Positions 15,230-25,400 are shown, counted from the first letter of the stretch. The stretch is DNA of 64,000 bases from an uncultured Bacteroidaceae bacterium (GCA_905234555.1 CAJOHO010000005.1:1-64000); one strand, 5' to 3'. The notes: a model not told the origin generated them from the sequence alone. Translations and numbers: made by a program.

Positions 15230-17536
15230 ATGGTAAAGCAAGCTAAATTATGGATACTTGCTGCTATGGCGGTGATGTCGATGGCAGTGAAAGCGCAGGT
15301 AAACATCGACGACAGCCTAGCAGGAAAGGATGAAGCAACGGAAACGACCGGTCCTGCACCAACGGCTCGCAAGAAAGTTGCCGTCGTGCTGAGTGGCGGT
15401 GGTGCGAAAGGTATGGCACATATCGGTGTGCTGAAGGTGTTGGAACGTGCTGGCATCCCCATCGACATCGTTACCGGCACATCCATAGGAAGCATCGTCG
15501 GCGGACTCTACTCCATCGGCTACAACGCCCATTCGCTCGACTCTATGGTGAGGGCACAGGACTGGAGTTATGTCATTACCGACAAGGAAGACTTGCGCCG
15601 TCAGAGCCTTAGCGACCGCAAGAAGCAGAACACCTATTTATTTACCACGGGCTTGACCATTGGCAAGAAGGATATGAACGCCGGTGGCCTCATCAAGGGC
15701 AAAAACCTGGCAGAGCTGTTCCAGCAGTTATGTGTGGGTTATACCGATTCACTCGACTTCTCTCGTGACCTTCGCATCCCGTTTGCCTGTGTAGCCACGA
15801 ATATCATGGACAACAGCGAAGTGGTGTTCCATAGTGGACGACTGCCGCAGGCCATGCGTGCCTCAATGGCGATTCCTGCCGCTTTCTCACCCGTGAGAGT
15901 TGGGGATATGGTGCTGGTCGATGGTGGTTTGAAGAATAATTTCCCTGTGGATGTGGCTCGTGAGATGGGTGCAGATATCGTCATCGGCATCACTCTGTCA
16001 GGCAAGCCGAAGAAAGCAGAAAACATCGGAGGCACCATGAGTATCGTGGGTCAGATTATCGATGTAAACTGTGTCAATAAATACGATGAGAACAAAGCTC
16101 TCACCGATCTTTACATGAATGTGGATCCTCACGGACTTTCTACCGCCAGTTTTACAGCAACAGCCATCGATTCGCTGATACGCTATGGTGAGGAGGAAGC
16201 TATGCGCCATTGGGACGAAATCATCGCTCTCAAGCAGCGCATCGGCATCGACGAGTCGTTCCGCCCTACCATCTATCATCCGCTGCGTCCACAGGTAATG
16301 ACAGAGAAACAGAAGGTGACGGGATATACATTCGAGAATATGACTCCGCAGGCAGAGAAATTCCTTCGTCAGAAGTTCCACCTGAACCGAATCGACAGTA
16401 TCGATGCGACAATGGAACAGGAACTGACCACTTCCATGCGTATAGATCTGTTCTACCAAACCGCAGAGTGCCGACTGGTACCCAATGGGGACGGAGTGCG
16501 TGTGGTTTTGTCAGCTGGTAACCGCAAGTCGATGCAGCTCCATGCAGGTGTGCGTTACGACACAGAGGAATATGCTGCCGTGCAGGTTGGACTGGACATC
16601 CCACTCAAAACAGCGATGCCCGTCAGCACCGACATTACCGTTCGACTGGGAAAGCGCATGAAGACACGTGCCGAACTGACTGCCCATCCACGCAGTTTCA
16701 CCAGACCTACACTCAGTTATGAATTCCGTCGAAGTGATGTGGATGTTTATCGAAAGGGTGACCGTTCCTACAACATCCTCTTCAACCAGTTCCAGGGAGA
16801 GCTGATGCCGTTCAACTACGACTTCCGCCACCTTAACATCCAGCTTGGTCTTCGCTGGGACTATTTACACTATCGTAACGCACTGGGTGCAAATACAGCC
16901 CGTCAGGTGACGCTCAAGAACGAGCATTTCATCAGCTACCGTGCCCGCTTCAAGTACAACAGCGAGGACAACTGGAACTTTCCCACACGAGGTGCCCGCT
17001 TCAATGCCGAGTATGCCTACCTCACCAACAATTTCACCAAGCTCAACAACCGTGCTGCCGACGGTTCAGTCCTCGGAAAGAAACCTGGTATGAGCGATGT
17101 CAGTGCCGATTGGCGCATGTCGTTCACCATCGGCAGTCGCTTCACACTTCAGCCCATGCTCTATGGCCGTATGCTCTTCGGTGCGGTCGTTCCTCCAGTC
17201 TTTGGCAATACTGTCGGTGGCGAGTGGTTCGGCCACTATATTGAGCAGCAGATGCCCTTTGTCGGCATCGGCAACTTGGAGTCTGTAGACCATCAGTTCG
17301 TGGCTGCCCAACTACAGGCCCAGCAGCGCATTGGCAATAACAACTATGCGCTGATCCGTCTGGTGGCAGGTCAGCAGTCCGACAAACTCAAGAGCCTCTT
17401 CGACCGCCGCACCCTCTATGGTATTCAAGCCGTATATTATTACAACACCATATTCGGACCCATTGGTGCATCCGTCGGCTACAGCAACCGTACGGAGAAA
17501 CCTTACTTCTATTTAAATATCGGTTATGAATTCTAA
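15230..17536 (+). CDS. Patatin-like phospholipase fused to an outer-membrane beta-barrel (BamA/TamA-like) domain
   Basis: GGGAKGMAHIGVLKVL, GTSIGSIVGGLYSIGY, VDGGLKNNFPVDVAR; C-terminal beta-rich domain ending FYLNIGYEF. Confidence 0.9.
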   Translation: MVKQAKLWILAAMAVMSMAVKAQVNIDDSLAGKDEATETTGPAPTARKKVAVVLSGGGAKGMAHIGVLKVLERAGIPIDIVTGTSIGSIVGGLYSIGYNAHSLDSMVRAQDWSYVITDKEDLRRQSLSDRKKQNTYLFTTGLTIGKKDMNAGGLIKGKNLAELFQQLCVGYTDSLDFSRDLRIPFACVATNIMDNSEVVFHSGRLPQAMRASMAIPAAFSPVRVGDMVLVDGGLKNNFPVDVAREMGADIVIGITLSGKPKKAENIGGTMSIVGQIIDVNCVNKYDENKALTDLYMNVDPHGLSTASFTATAIDSLIRYGEEEAMRHWDEIIALKQRIGIDESFRPTIYHPLRPQVMTEKQKVTGYTFENMTPQAEKFLRQKFHLNRIDSIDATMEQELTTSMRIDLFYQTAECRLVPNGDGVRVVLSAGNRKSMQLHAGVRYDTEEYAAVQVGLDIPLKTAMPVSTDITVRLGKRMKTRAELTAHPRSFTRPTLSYEFRRSDVDVYRKGDRSYNILFNQFQGELMPFNYDFRHLNIQLGLRWDYLHYRNALGANTARQVTLKNEHFISYRARFKYNSEDNWNFPTRGARFNAEYAYLTNNFTKLNNRAADGSVLGKKPGMSDVSADWRMSFTIGSRFTLQPMLYGRMLFGAVVPPVFGNTVGGEWFGHYIEQQMPFVGIGNLESVDHQFVAAQLQAQQRIGNNNYALIRLVAGQQSDKLKSLFDRRTLYGIQAVYYYNTIFGPIGASVGYSNRTEKPYFYLNIGYEF

Positions 17537-17669
17537 ACTTAATCCTGCCCCCTGGAACCCATAAAACTGACACAAAAATTTCTGTTATAAAACGCCCGTA
17601 AGTTCACAATGAAGCATAACTTGTGAAAGTACGGGCGCTTTGTAGTTAGTGCAAAAGAAAGATTGGTTG

Positions 17670-19046
17670 TTAGGAGGGAATGAGTTGGATTAGGATGCCG
17701 GCGAGGAAACTGGTGGCATTGCACAGGAGGCTGTAGATGCAGGCCTGGCTCCACTTGCGGACAAACCAGAAATACCACAGGGCTTCGACGATGAGCACCA
17801 ACACCTCACCCACGATGACAGCCTCTGTGCTGATTCCGTTGGTCAGCAGGTAGATATTCAGCGGCACGTTGGTCAGGATATTCACGAAGATGGCGCCTAC
17901 CAGCACCTTCTTCCGCTTCTCGCCCATCAGCATCAACATGCCCAGTTCTACTGCGATGGTGAGGAGTAGGGCCGACAACATGAAATGGTGGTTGGGAGTG
18001 AGGTGGAGGTTGGTGGCCAACAGGTAGCCTGGAATCAGGACTGCTGCCAACAAACCAAAAGCCAATCCTTCGCATCTGGGCAACAGGCGGTTCGCCAGAC
18101 AGAGCGTCATCGGCATCGTGCAGTTGATGGCAAAGATGCCTAAAAGCACAGGCAGGAGCTGGGGAGCGTTTCCTGTTCTCAGCATCATGCAGGCAGCTGT
18201 GATGCCCACACAGAGCACGAGTGCCTGACGGATGTTCCAGGCACGTGCCACCCATCCGCCGCCAGCCTTTCCAATCATTGCCGTTGCTGCCATGAGGAGC
18301 AGGACTTCAGATGGTTTCTCCAACCCAGCAGAGATTGCTTCGCCTACGAACGCACGCAGCATAACAAAGAGAAGGATGAGGAGAAGAAAGAAAAGAGTGA
18401 AGAGTGAAGAGTGAAGTGTGAAGAATGGAGAGGAAGGAAGGCTGAGGGAAGATTCAGCGGGGAAACCGCTGGAGGCTGTGGCTAAGGGCTGAGGGGTGAG
18501 GGATTGAGGCTGAGGAAAGCGGGAAAGATAGAGAATGCCTAAGAGGTTGATGAGCAACAACATACCCGCCAGCATCCACCAGGAGGCATAGAGCACGCCG
18601 AGAGTCAGACCCATAACGCCAGACGATACAAATACGCCCAGGAACCTCATATCGTTGCCAGCCACGAGAACGGTGGTTTTTCCGCCCCATACATGGAAAA
18701 GGGAGTTGCCCAGCCCCAGCAGGACAGCGATGGTGAGCATAGAGAGGAAGTTGAATCCCCACCACGCTGTGGCAGCCAACTGAAGGATAACGGCTGTGGT
18801 GAGCAGTCCAATGGCGATGAGCAGAGCCGGTTGTTTCTGGTTCAGCCGATCCACCCACCAACCCGTCAGGGGCTGTGACATAAACGCCAATATATTATAG
18901 GTAAGGAAGAGCGCCAGCAGATTGCTTGTTCCGCTTGCGTCAGCCATCTGATACAGACTGCACGCACAAAGTCCGTCCACCAAGAGGTGGAGAGCTGTGG
19001 CGATGCCTACCGAAAAATATTTGGTACAGCCTGTTTTTTTATTCAT
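17670..19046 (-). CDS. MFS transporter
   Basis: 12-TM-like hydrophobicity; MNKKTGCTKYFSVGIATALHLLVDGLC...MSQPLTGWWVDRLNQKQPALL. Confidence 0.8.
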   Translation of the reverse strand: MNKKTGCTKYFSVGIATALHLLVDGLCACSLYQMADASGTSNLLALFLTYNILAFMSQPLTGWWVDRLNQKQPALLIAIGLLTTAVILQLAATAWWGFNFLSMLTIAVLLGLGNSLFHVWGGKTTVLVAGNDMRFLGVFVSSGVMGLTLGVLYASWWMLAGMLLLINLLGILYLSRFPQPQSLTPQPLATASSGFPAESSLSLPSSPFFTLHSSLFTLFFLLLILLFVMLRAFVGEAISAGLEKPSEVLLLMAATAMIGKAGGGWVARAWNIRQALVLCVGITAACMMLRTGNAPQLLPVLLGIFAINCTMPMTLCLANRLLPRCEGLAFGLLAAVLIPGYLLATNLHLTPNHHFMLSALLLTIAVELGMLMLMGEKRKKVLVGAIFVNILTNVPLNIYLLTNGISTEAVIVGEVLVLIVEALWYFWFVRKWSQACIYSLLCNATSFLAGILIQLIPS

Positions 19047-19112
19047 GGCAAACCAGTATTCTTGATAAAAATCAAGAAAAACGAGGTTTTGGCATTTTTT
19101 TCTCAACAATAC

Positions 19113-19240
19113 TTGCAAAAGAGGTGAAAAGCCACTAACTTTGCAACGTGTTTTTCATAGTATTAGATTTAAGGTTAACAAGATTGGGGTAAGGCGTTAC
19201 CCCTTTTTTTATGTCCGTAGGTCTCGTGGAGACCTTTTTT
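19113..19240 (+). ncRNA. Candidate short non-coding transcription unit with two tandem terminators
   Basis: TTGC 19113-19116, TAACTTTG 19136-19143; GGGGTAA-ggcg-TTACCCC-T7 (19186-19210) and GGTCTC-gtg-GAGACC-T7 (19220-19241). Confidence 0.5.
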
Positions 19241-19294
19241 TGTGCCTAATCGGAAATCGGTTAATCCGAAAATCCGTAGATCCGTAAATCCGTC

Positions 19295-19621
19295 TTATGC
19301 TTCCCCTGGATTGATATTGAACGGAGCAATCGTGCTGCCTGGACGAGGACCCTGACGCTGCTGGACGCGAATTTCACCAAACTGCTGTTCGTATTTCCGT
19401 ATGTTATCCTGAAGTGCGAGGAGAAGACGCTTGGCGTGTTCGGGTGCCATGATGATACGACTGCGTACTTCTGCTTTCTGAAGACCAGGCAGCAAGGAAG
19501 CCATATCAATGATAAACTCTGAGGAAGAATGAGTAAGAATTGCCAAATTGGCATATACTCCCTGTGCCACTTCTGGCTTCAGCTCAATCTGGAGCTGTTG
19601 TTGGTTTTGTTCGTTTGCCAT
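19295..19621 (-). CDS. DUF3467 family protein
   Basis: IELKPEVAQGVYANLAILTHSSSEFIIDMASLLPGLQKAEVRSRIIMAPEHAKRLLLALQDNIRKYEQQFG. Confidence 0.85.
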   Translation of the reverse strand: MANEQNQQQLQIELKPEVAQGVYANLAILTHSSSEFIIDMASLLPGLQKAEVRSRIIMAPEHAKRLLLALQDNIRKYEQQFGEIRVQQRQGPRPGSTIAPFNINPGEA

Positions 19622-19672
19622 TTTTATCTGATTTTTAGTTATGTGATTTATTTACGGTGCAAAGATACGATT

Positions 19673-19712
19673 TTTAATTCATAATTCATAATTCATAATT
19701 CATAATTCATAA
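19673..19712. repeat. Heptanucleotide tandem repeat (TTCATAA)5
   Basis: aattcataattcataattcataattcataattcataa. Confidence 0.9.
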
Positions 19713-19727
19713 AAAACGCATTGATTA

Positions 19728-19759
19728 TTTCGTATTTACGAAAAAACCTATTAACTTTG
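19728..19759 (+). promoter_or_regulatory. murI promoter with 16-bp palindrome TTTCGTATTTACGAAA
   Basis: Palindrome 19728-19743, TAACTTTG 19752-19759; same layout at 33174-33205. Confidence 0.65.
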
Positions 19760-19790
19760 CACCCACTTCTCACTTCCTTTCTCTCCCCCT

Positions 19791-19886
19791 GGGGGCGACT
19801 GGGGACTTTAGAGGAGGCACTGAATGTGGCTCCGACCCCACAAAGGGTTGCAAGTCCCCACTTGCAACGGTGGCAAGGGAGGGGGC
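19791..19886. repeat. ~95-bp GC-rich dispersed repeat, copy 1 (in murI 5' UTR)
   Basis: gcgactggggactttagaggaggcactgaatgtggctccgaccccacaaagggttgcaagtcccc.acttgc matches 27033-27127. Confidence 0.9.
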
Positions 19887-19900
19887 TACTCTTCACTCTC

Positions 19901-20728
19901 ATGACTACAGCACTTTCACCCATTGGCGTTTTCGATTCAGGCTACGGCGGACTGACCATCCTTGACGGGATTCGTCGGCTGATGCCGCAGTTCGACTATG
20001 CCTATCTGGGAGATAACGCTCGTGCGCCCTACGGCACACGTTCTTTCGACGTGGTCTATCAGTTCACACTCCAAGGTGTGGAAGCCCTTTTCGACTTAGG
20101 TTGTCCGCTGGTGGTGCTGGGATGTAACACCGCTTCAGCGAAAGCCCTCCGAAGCATTCAGCAGAACTATATTGCCCTGAAGATGCCCGACCGCCGTGTG
20201 TTGGGTGTCATTCGTCCTACAACAGAAGTGGTGGGTTCGCTGTCACGCAATCTGCATATCGGCGTATTGGCAACCGAAGGTACCATCCGCAGCGAGAGTT
20301 ACAAACTGGAGATCGAACGCCTGCATCCTGGTTCTGTGGTCACAGGATTGGCCTGTCCCATGTGGGTTCCGCTGATTGAGAACGGCGAATACGACCAGCC
20401 AGGAGCTGACTATTTCGTGCAGAAATACATCGATCAGCTATTGACGAAAGATCCTCAGATTGATACCATTATCCTGGGTTGCACCCACTATCCGCTGCTT
20501 ATGGAGAAGATTCGCCAATACACGCCTCTGGGCATTACATTGGTTCCACAGGGACGTTATGTGGCTGCCAGCCTTCACGACTACCTGCATCGCCACCCCG
20601 ATATGCGTGCTCGTATTTCCACAGGTGGCACCTGTCGCTACCTAACAACGGAATCAGCTGAAAAATTCCGCGAATCTGCCTCCGTCTTCCTCCACGAAGA
20701 CGTAGAAGTGGAACATATTACTCTCTGA
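19901..20728 (+). CDS. murI: Glutamate racemase
   Basis: PIGVFDSGYGGLTILDGIRRLMP, YLGDNARAPYG, VLGCNTASAKALR, LGCTHYPLL. Start chosen at MTTALSP because upstream ORF sequence is promoter and repeat. Confidence 0.92.
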   Translation: MTTALSPIGVFDSGYGGLTILDGIRRLMPQFDYAYLGDNARAPYGTRSFDVVYQFTLQGVEALFDLGCPLVVLGCNTASAKALRSIQQNYIALKMPDRRVLGVIRPTTEVVGSLSRNLHIGVLATEGTIRSESYKLEIERLHPGSVVTGLACPMWVPLIENGEYDQPGADYFVQKYIDQLLTKDPQIDTIILGCTHYPLLMEKIRQYTPLGITLVPQGRYVAASLHDYLHRHPDMRARISTGGTCRYLTTESAEKFRESASVFLHEDVEVEHITL

Positions 20729-20787
20729 ATCAACTTTTTTCCAGAAAATATTTTGTGGTTCGGAAAATAATCCGTACCTTTGCAGCC

Positions 20788-20860
20788 GCAATTAAAAATT
20801 GCACCATCCGCTTTGCGAAAAAATCTTCGGATTAGTATGCCGTGACGACGGTCGCGAAGC
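20788..20860 (+). promoter_or_regulatory. rpsO leader with candidate H-type pseudoknot
   Basis: ATCCG 20806-20810/CGGAT 20828-20832 interleaved with CTTTGCG 20811-20817/CGCGAAG 20853-20859; flanking hairpin GCAATT/AATTGC 20788-20802. Confidence 0.45.
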
Positions 20861-20901
20861 AAAAATTCATTATTTATCATCATCATTTAAAATTTATCAT
20901 T

Positions 20902-21171
20902 ATGTACTTAGATTCAGCAAAGAAGCAAGAAATCTTTAGCAAGTACGGAAAGTCTAACACGGATACTGGTTCTTGCGAAAGCCAGATTGCCCTGTTTTCC
21001 TACCGTATTAGCCGTTTGACCGAACACATGAAGGCCAATCACAAAGATCATAGCACGAATCGAGCACTTGTTCACCTCGTAGGTCAGCGTCGTCGACTGC
21101 TCTCTTACTTGAAGGACAAGGACATTGAGCGCTACCGCGCCATTGTGAAGGCTCTCGGTCTGCGTAAGTAA
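20902..21171 (+). CDS. rpsO: 30S ribosomal protein S15
   Basis: MYLDSAKKQEIFSKYGKSNTDTGSCESQIALFSYRISRLTEHMKANHKDHSTNRALVHLVGQRRRLLSYLKDKDIERYRAIVKALGLRK. Confidence 0.97.
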   Translation: MYLDSAKKQEIFSKYGKSNTDTGSCESQIALFSYRISRLTEHMKANHKDHSTNRALVHLVGQRRRLLSYLKDKDIERYRAIVKALGLRK

Positions 21172-21193
21172 TCTTGCAGGAGCTAAAAGCGAA

Positions 21194-21229
21194 AACGCAA
21201 CGTTCATCATCTGGACGTTGCGTTTTTTT
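21194..21229 (+). terminator. rpsO terminator
   Basis: AACGCAACGT...ACGTTGCGTT followed by T-tract. Confidence 0.85.
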
Positions 21230-21276
21230 GTATGTTTCGTTATTCTCGTTGTCGAAAAAAGTATCTTTCTGAGTAC

Positions 21277-21849
21277 CTAATAGATGATGAGGCCGGCGAT
21301 GCCACAGAGGAGAATCATCAGGATGGGGTGAATCTTGTAGAGTCTCGTTCCCACAAAGGCAAAGCAGAACAGCAGGATGCTCACGATAAACTGGAACCAG
21401 CTTTCTTGTGGACTGCTGAAATTCTCCTTCGACATCAGCAACAACGCAGCTGCGGCAATCAGTCCGACGATGGCTGGACGCAACACGCTGAACACATCGT
21501 TCACAGGCTTCGACTTGCCGTGTTTCAGCAGGAAACGGCTGATGGTCAGCATCAGGATGAACGGAAGCCAGATGACGGACAACGAAGCCAGCACAGCACC
21601 CAGAACAGCTGCCCATTGGGGATAGCCCTCGTTCATCACAGCCGTATAACCCACATAGGTGGCGCTGTTGATTCCGATAGGACCAGGCGTGCTCTGCGAG
21701 ATAGCCACGATATCAGCAAACTCGCTGTTGGTCAGCCACGAGTTCTTCACCACCACCTCGTTGTGAATCAGCGAAAGCATGGCGTAGCCGCCACCAAAGT
21801 TAAAAATACCGATTTTCGAGAAAACCAGGAATAGTTTCAAAAAGATCAT
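21277..21849 (-). CDS. Chromate transporter (ChrA half)
   Basis: FLVFSKIGIFNFGGGYAMLSLIHNEVV, SQSTPGPIGINSATYVGY. Confidence 0.9.
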   Translation of the reverse strand: MIFLKLFLVFSKIGIFNFGGGYAMLSLIHNEVVVKNSWLTNSEFADIVAISQSTPGPIGINSATYVGYTAVMNEGYPQWAAVLGAVLASLSVIWLPFILMLTISRFLLKHGKSKPVNDVFSVLRPAIVGLIAAAALLLMSKENFSSPQESWFQFIVSILLFCFAFVGTRLYKIHPILMILLCGIAGLIIY

Positions 21850-22406
21850 CGTACGCCTCCTTTCCTGCTTTTCACTTTATCTTCAAAGAAACGGCCATAG
21901 ACATAGCCTCCCACTCCTGCCAGAAGAATAATCCAGATAGGCGATACACCAAAGGCAGCAATCAGCAGACACGCCACGATGGGAATCCACATATTATATA
22001 AGGTAATATGGGCTGACTTCGCCATCGAGAAGCAGGGAGCAGCTATGAGTGCTACCACAGCTGGACGGACACCTCGGAAGAACTTCTCCACATAGATGTT
22101 ATCCTTGAAGGTCTGGAAGAACATCGCAATGAGCAGAATGGCAATGATGGAAGGACCTGCCACACCCAATGCGCTCACGATGCCTCCCTTCACTCCACAC
22201 AGCTTATGACCAATGTGCGAAGCCATATTCATGGCGAACAGACCTGGAGTTGCCTGCGCCACCGCCAGGATGTTCAGAAACTCCTCACGGTCAATCCATC
22301 CGTGCTTATCCACCACTTCCTTCTCCAGTATGGGTACCATCGCATAGCCTCCACCCAGCGTGAAGGCTCCGACTTTAGAGAAAGTGGTGAATAATTCTAA
22401 TAACAT
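21846..22406 (-). CDS. Chromate transporter (ChrA half)
   Basis: FTTFSKVGAFTLGGGYAMVPILEKEVV, AQATPGLFAMNMASHIGHK. Start at MLLELF; upstream ORF sequence is octamer repeat. Confidence 0.9.
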   Translation of the reverse strand: MLLELFTTFSKVGAFTLGGGYAMVPILEKEVVDKHGWIDREEFLNILAVAQATPGLFAMNMASHIGHKLCGVKGGIVSALGVAGPSIIAILLIAMFFQTFKDNIYVEKFFRGVRPAVVALIAAPCFSMAKSAHITLYNMWIPIVACLLIAAFGVSPIWIILLAGVGGYVYGRFFEDKVKSRKGGVR

Positions 22407-22492
22407 TGGTTTCGATTCGCGATGATTCTTTTCGGTTTTTCGGTATTCCGGTATTCCGTAATTCCGGCATTCCGTGATTCCGTGGCTCCGTC

Positions 22493-25400
22493 TTATTTCT
22501 GGCTTTCCACCCACTTCCGGGCATTCACGAAGGCTTCCATCCAAGGAGTGATTTCGTCCTTGCCCAGACGGTCGAGCGGATAGTTGGCTTCCTGCCAGGG
22601 GAAGATGGCACGTTCGAGGTGAGGCATCATCGCCAGATGGCGTCCGTCGGCACTTGCCAACGCTGCCACGTCATAGTCGCTGCCGTTGGGATTGCCTGGA
22701 TAACCAGAATAGCTGTATTTCGCCACGATGTTGTAGTTGTCTTCTGCCTGAGGCAGCGAGAAGCGTCCTTCGCCGTGAGCCACCCAGATGCCCAGTCGGC
22801 TGCCGCTCAGCGAGCCGAACAGCACGCTGTCGTTCTGAGGGATGCTGACGGTGAGGAAACCACTCTCAAACTTATGGGAGATATTATGCTGCATGGTGGC
22901 AGTCTTGGGCTTAGCTCCTTCTCCACGATTCAGCAAGCCCAGTTCTACCATCAGCTGGCAACCGTTACAGATACCCAGCGAGAGGGTGTCCTTGCGGGCA
23001 TAGAAGGCGTCGAGGGCAGCCTTGGCCTTGGGGTTGTAGAGGAACGCACCAGCCCAGCCCTTCGCACTTCCCAGCACGTCGCTGTTCGAGAAGCCGCCGC
23101 AGAACACAATGAACGAGATGTCTTCCAGCGTCTCGCGTCCACTTACCAAGTCGGTCATCATCACGTCCTTCACCTCAAAGCCTGCCAGCCATAGCGAGTA
23201 GGCCATTTCACGTTCACCGTTCGTACCTTTCTCACGTATAATCGCTGCCTTGGGACGTGAAGATTGGTGGGCAGAGAGGGAAGCGTCCTTCCAGCGGTCT
23301 GGGTCCAGACCGTACTGGCTCAGCTTGCCCGTGAAGTCCTTGTTGAACACCTGCTGGATGGGCTGTGACTTATAGTTCTTAAAACGCTCGTCTGCCATTC
23401 CGTTGAAGCTCTGCTTCTGATCCAGGCGGGCCGATGTGCTGTACCACACATCACGCAGATAGTCTATGTCGTAAGTCAGCGCCTTGTGCTCCTGCTTCAG
23501 AATCAGCTTGCGTTCAGCGATGGGATGGCCCAGCGGCACGAAGCCGACACCTTCATTTTCGAGCAGGTTTTCCACAGCGGCCTTGTTCTTGTTGGCAACC
23601 TGAATCACCACACCAGGGTTCTCAGCAAACAGAACCTTTACCATATCTTCCTCTGCAAAGCCCTTCAGCGAGATATTCAATCCGCCTTTCGTGTTGGCAA
23701 AGGTCATTTCGAGCAGGGTGGTCACCAGACCGCCTGCGCTGATATCGTGTCCTGCCAGCAGCAGACCGTCGTTCACCAGCGTCTGGATGGCATTGAAAGC
23801 ATCTGCGAAATACTCAGCATTCTTCACCGTCGGCACATCGCTGCCCACATAGCCCAGACTCTGGGCAAAGGCGCTACCACCCAAGTGCAGGGAGTCGAAG
23901 GAGAAGTCGATATGATAAAGCGTAGAGTCAGGAGTGTTGACGATGACCGGACTGACCACCTTCTTCACATCGCTCACCTCTCCGCCAGAGCTGACAATTA
24001 CGGTTCCTGGGCTAATCACCTTGCTGCCGTCAGGATATTTCTGCGTCATAGAGAGCGAATCCTTACCCGTCGGCACATTCACGCCCAACGCAACACAGAA
24101 CTCACTCAGCGCCTCCACACCCTGATACAGACGGGCATCCTCGCCTTTCTGCGAACGGCAAGGCCACATCCAGTTGGCACTCAGCGACACGCTGTCCAAT
24201 CCTTCTGCCAAGGGTGCCCAAACGAGGTTCGTCAGCGACTCTGCCACACTCAGCACACTACCTGCAGCAGGATCGGCAAGACCTGCCTGCGGCGCATGAC
24301 CGATGGCGGTGGCAATACCTTTCTCGCCACGATAGTCGAGAGCCACCACACCACAGTCGCTCAACGGCAACTGCAGTTCACCCACACACTGCTGACGTGC
24401 AATCTTACCCGTCACGCTGCGGTCCACCTTGTTGGTCAGCCAGTCCTTGCAAGCCACACTTTCCAGCTTCAGCACACCTTCAAGGTAAGCATCTGTCTTT
24501 GTACTGTCGTATTCCACATCCTGATAAGTACGCACCACCGTCTCGTCCTTCATCACCGTCTTGGGCGAATGGCCGAACATCTGTGCCACCTCCAGGTCGA
24601 AGGGACGCACACCGTCACCTTGCTCAAAGGCAAAATGGGCATCACCAGTTGTCTCACCCACCACATACAGCGGGGCACGTTCGCGTTCAGCCACTTGACG
24701 CACATGTTCGATGTGCTCCTCCTGTATCAGCAGTCCCATGCGTTCCTGGCTCTCGTTGGCGATGATTTCCTTCGACGACAGCGTCTGGTCGCCAATAGGC
24801 AACTTGGTCATGTCGATAAGACCGCCACACTCCTCCACCAGTTCACTCAGGCAGTTCACATGACCTGCGCTACCGTGGTCGTGGATAGATACCACAGGAT
24901 TCACATCCTCTTCACACAGCGAACGCACCAGGTTGTAGGCACGCTTCTGCATCTCAGGATTGGCACGCTGTACGGCGTTCAGCTCAATTCCGCTGCTGTA
25001 GCGGCCTGTGTCAACCGACGACACAGAGCCTCCACCCAGACCGATGCGGTAGTTATCACCACCCACCACAACAATCTTGTTGCCCTTCTCAGGAGTGCCC
25101 TTCAAGCAGTCGCGCTTAGTGCCGTAGCCCACACCACCAGCCAGCATGATGACCTTGTCGTAGCCATACTGCTCACCGTTTTCTTCGTGGTCGAAAGTCA
25201 GCACCGAACCCGTAATCAGCGGTTGACCGAACTTGTTGCCGAAGTCGCTGGCTCCGTTCGAAGCCTTGATCAGAATCTGTTCTGGAGTCTGGTAGAGCCA
25301 GGGACGGTCTGCTGTTGTCGGACTGGTCATATACACAGCCGTTCCGGCAATCGGCCAGGAGCCAACGCCACCGCCCATACGGTCGCGGATTTCACCGCCC

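Noticed and set aside
19721-19900. N-terminal 60-aa extension of murI in the ORF track
   Set aside because: Covers the promoter, 5' UTR and dispersed repeat; MTTALSPIGVFDSGYGG is the natural start.
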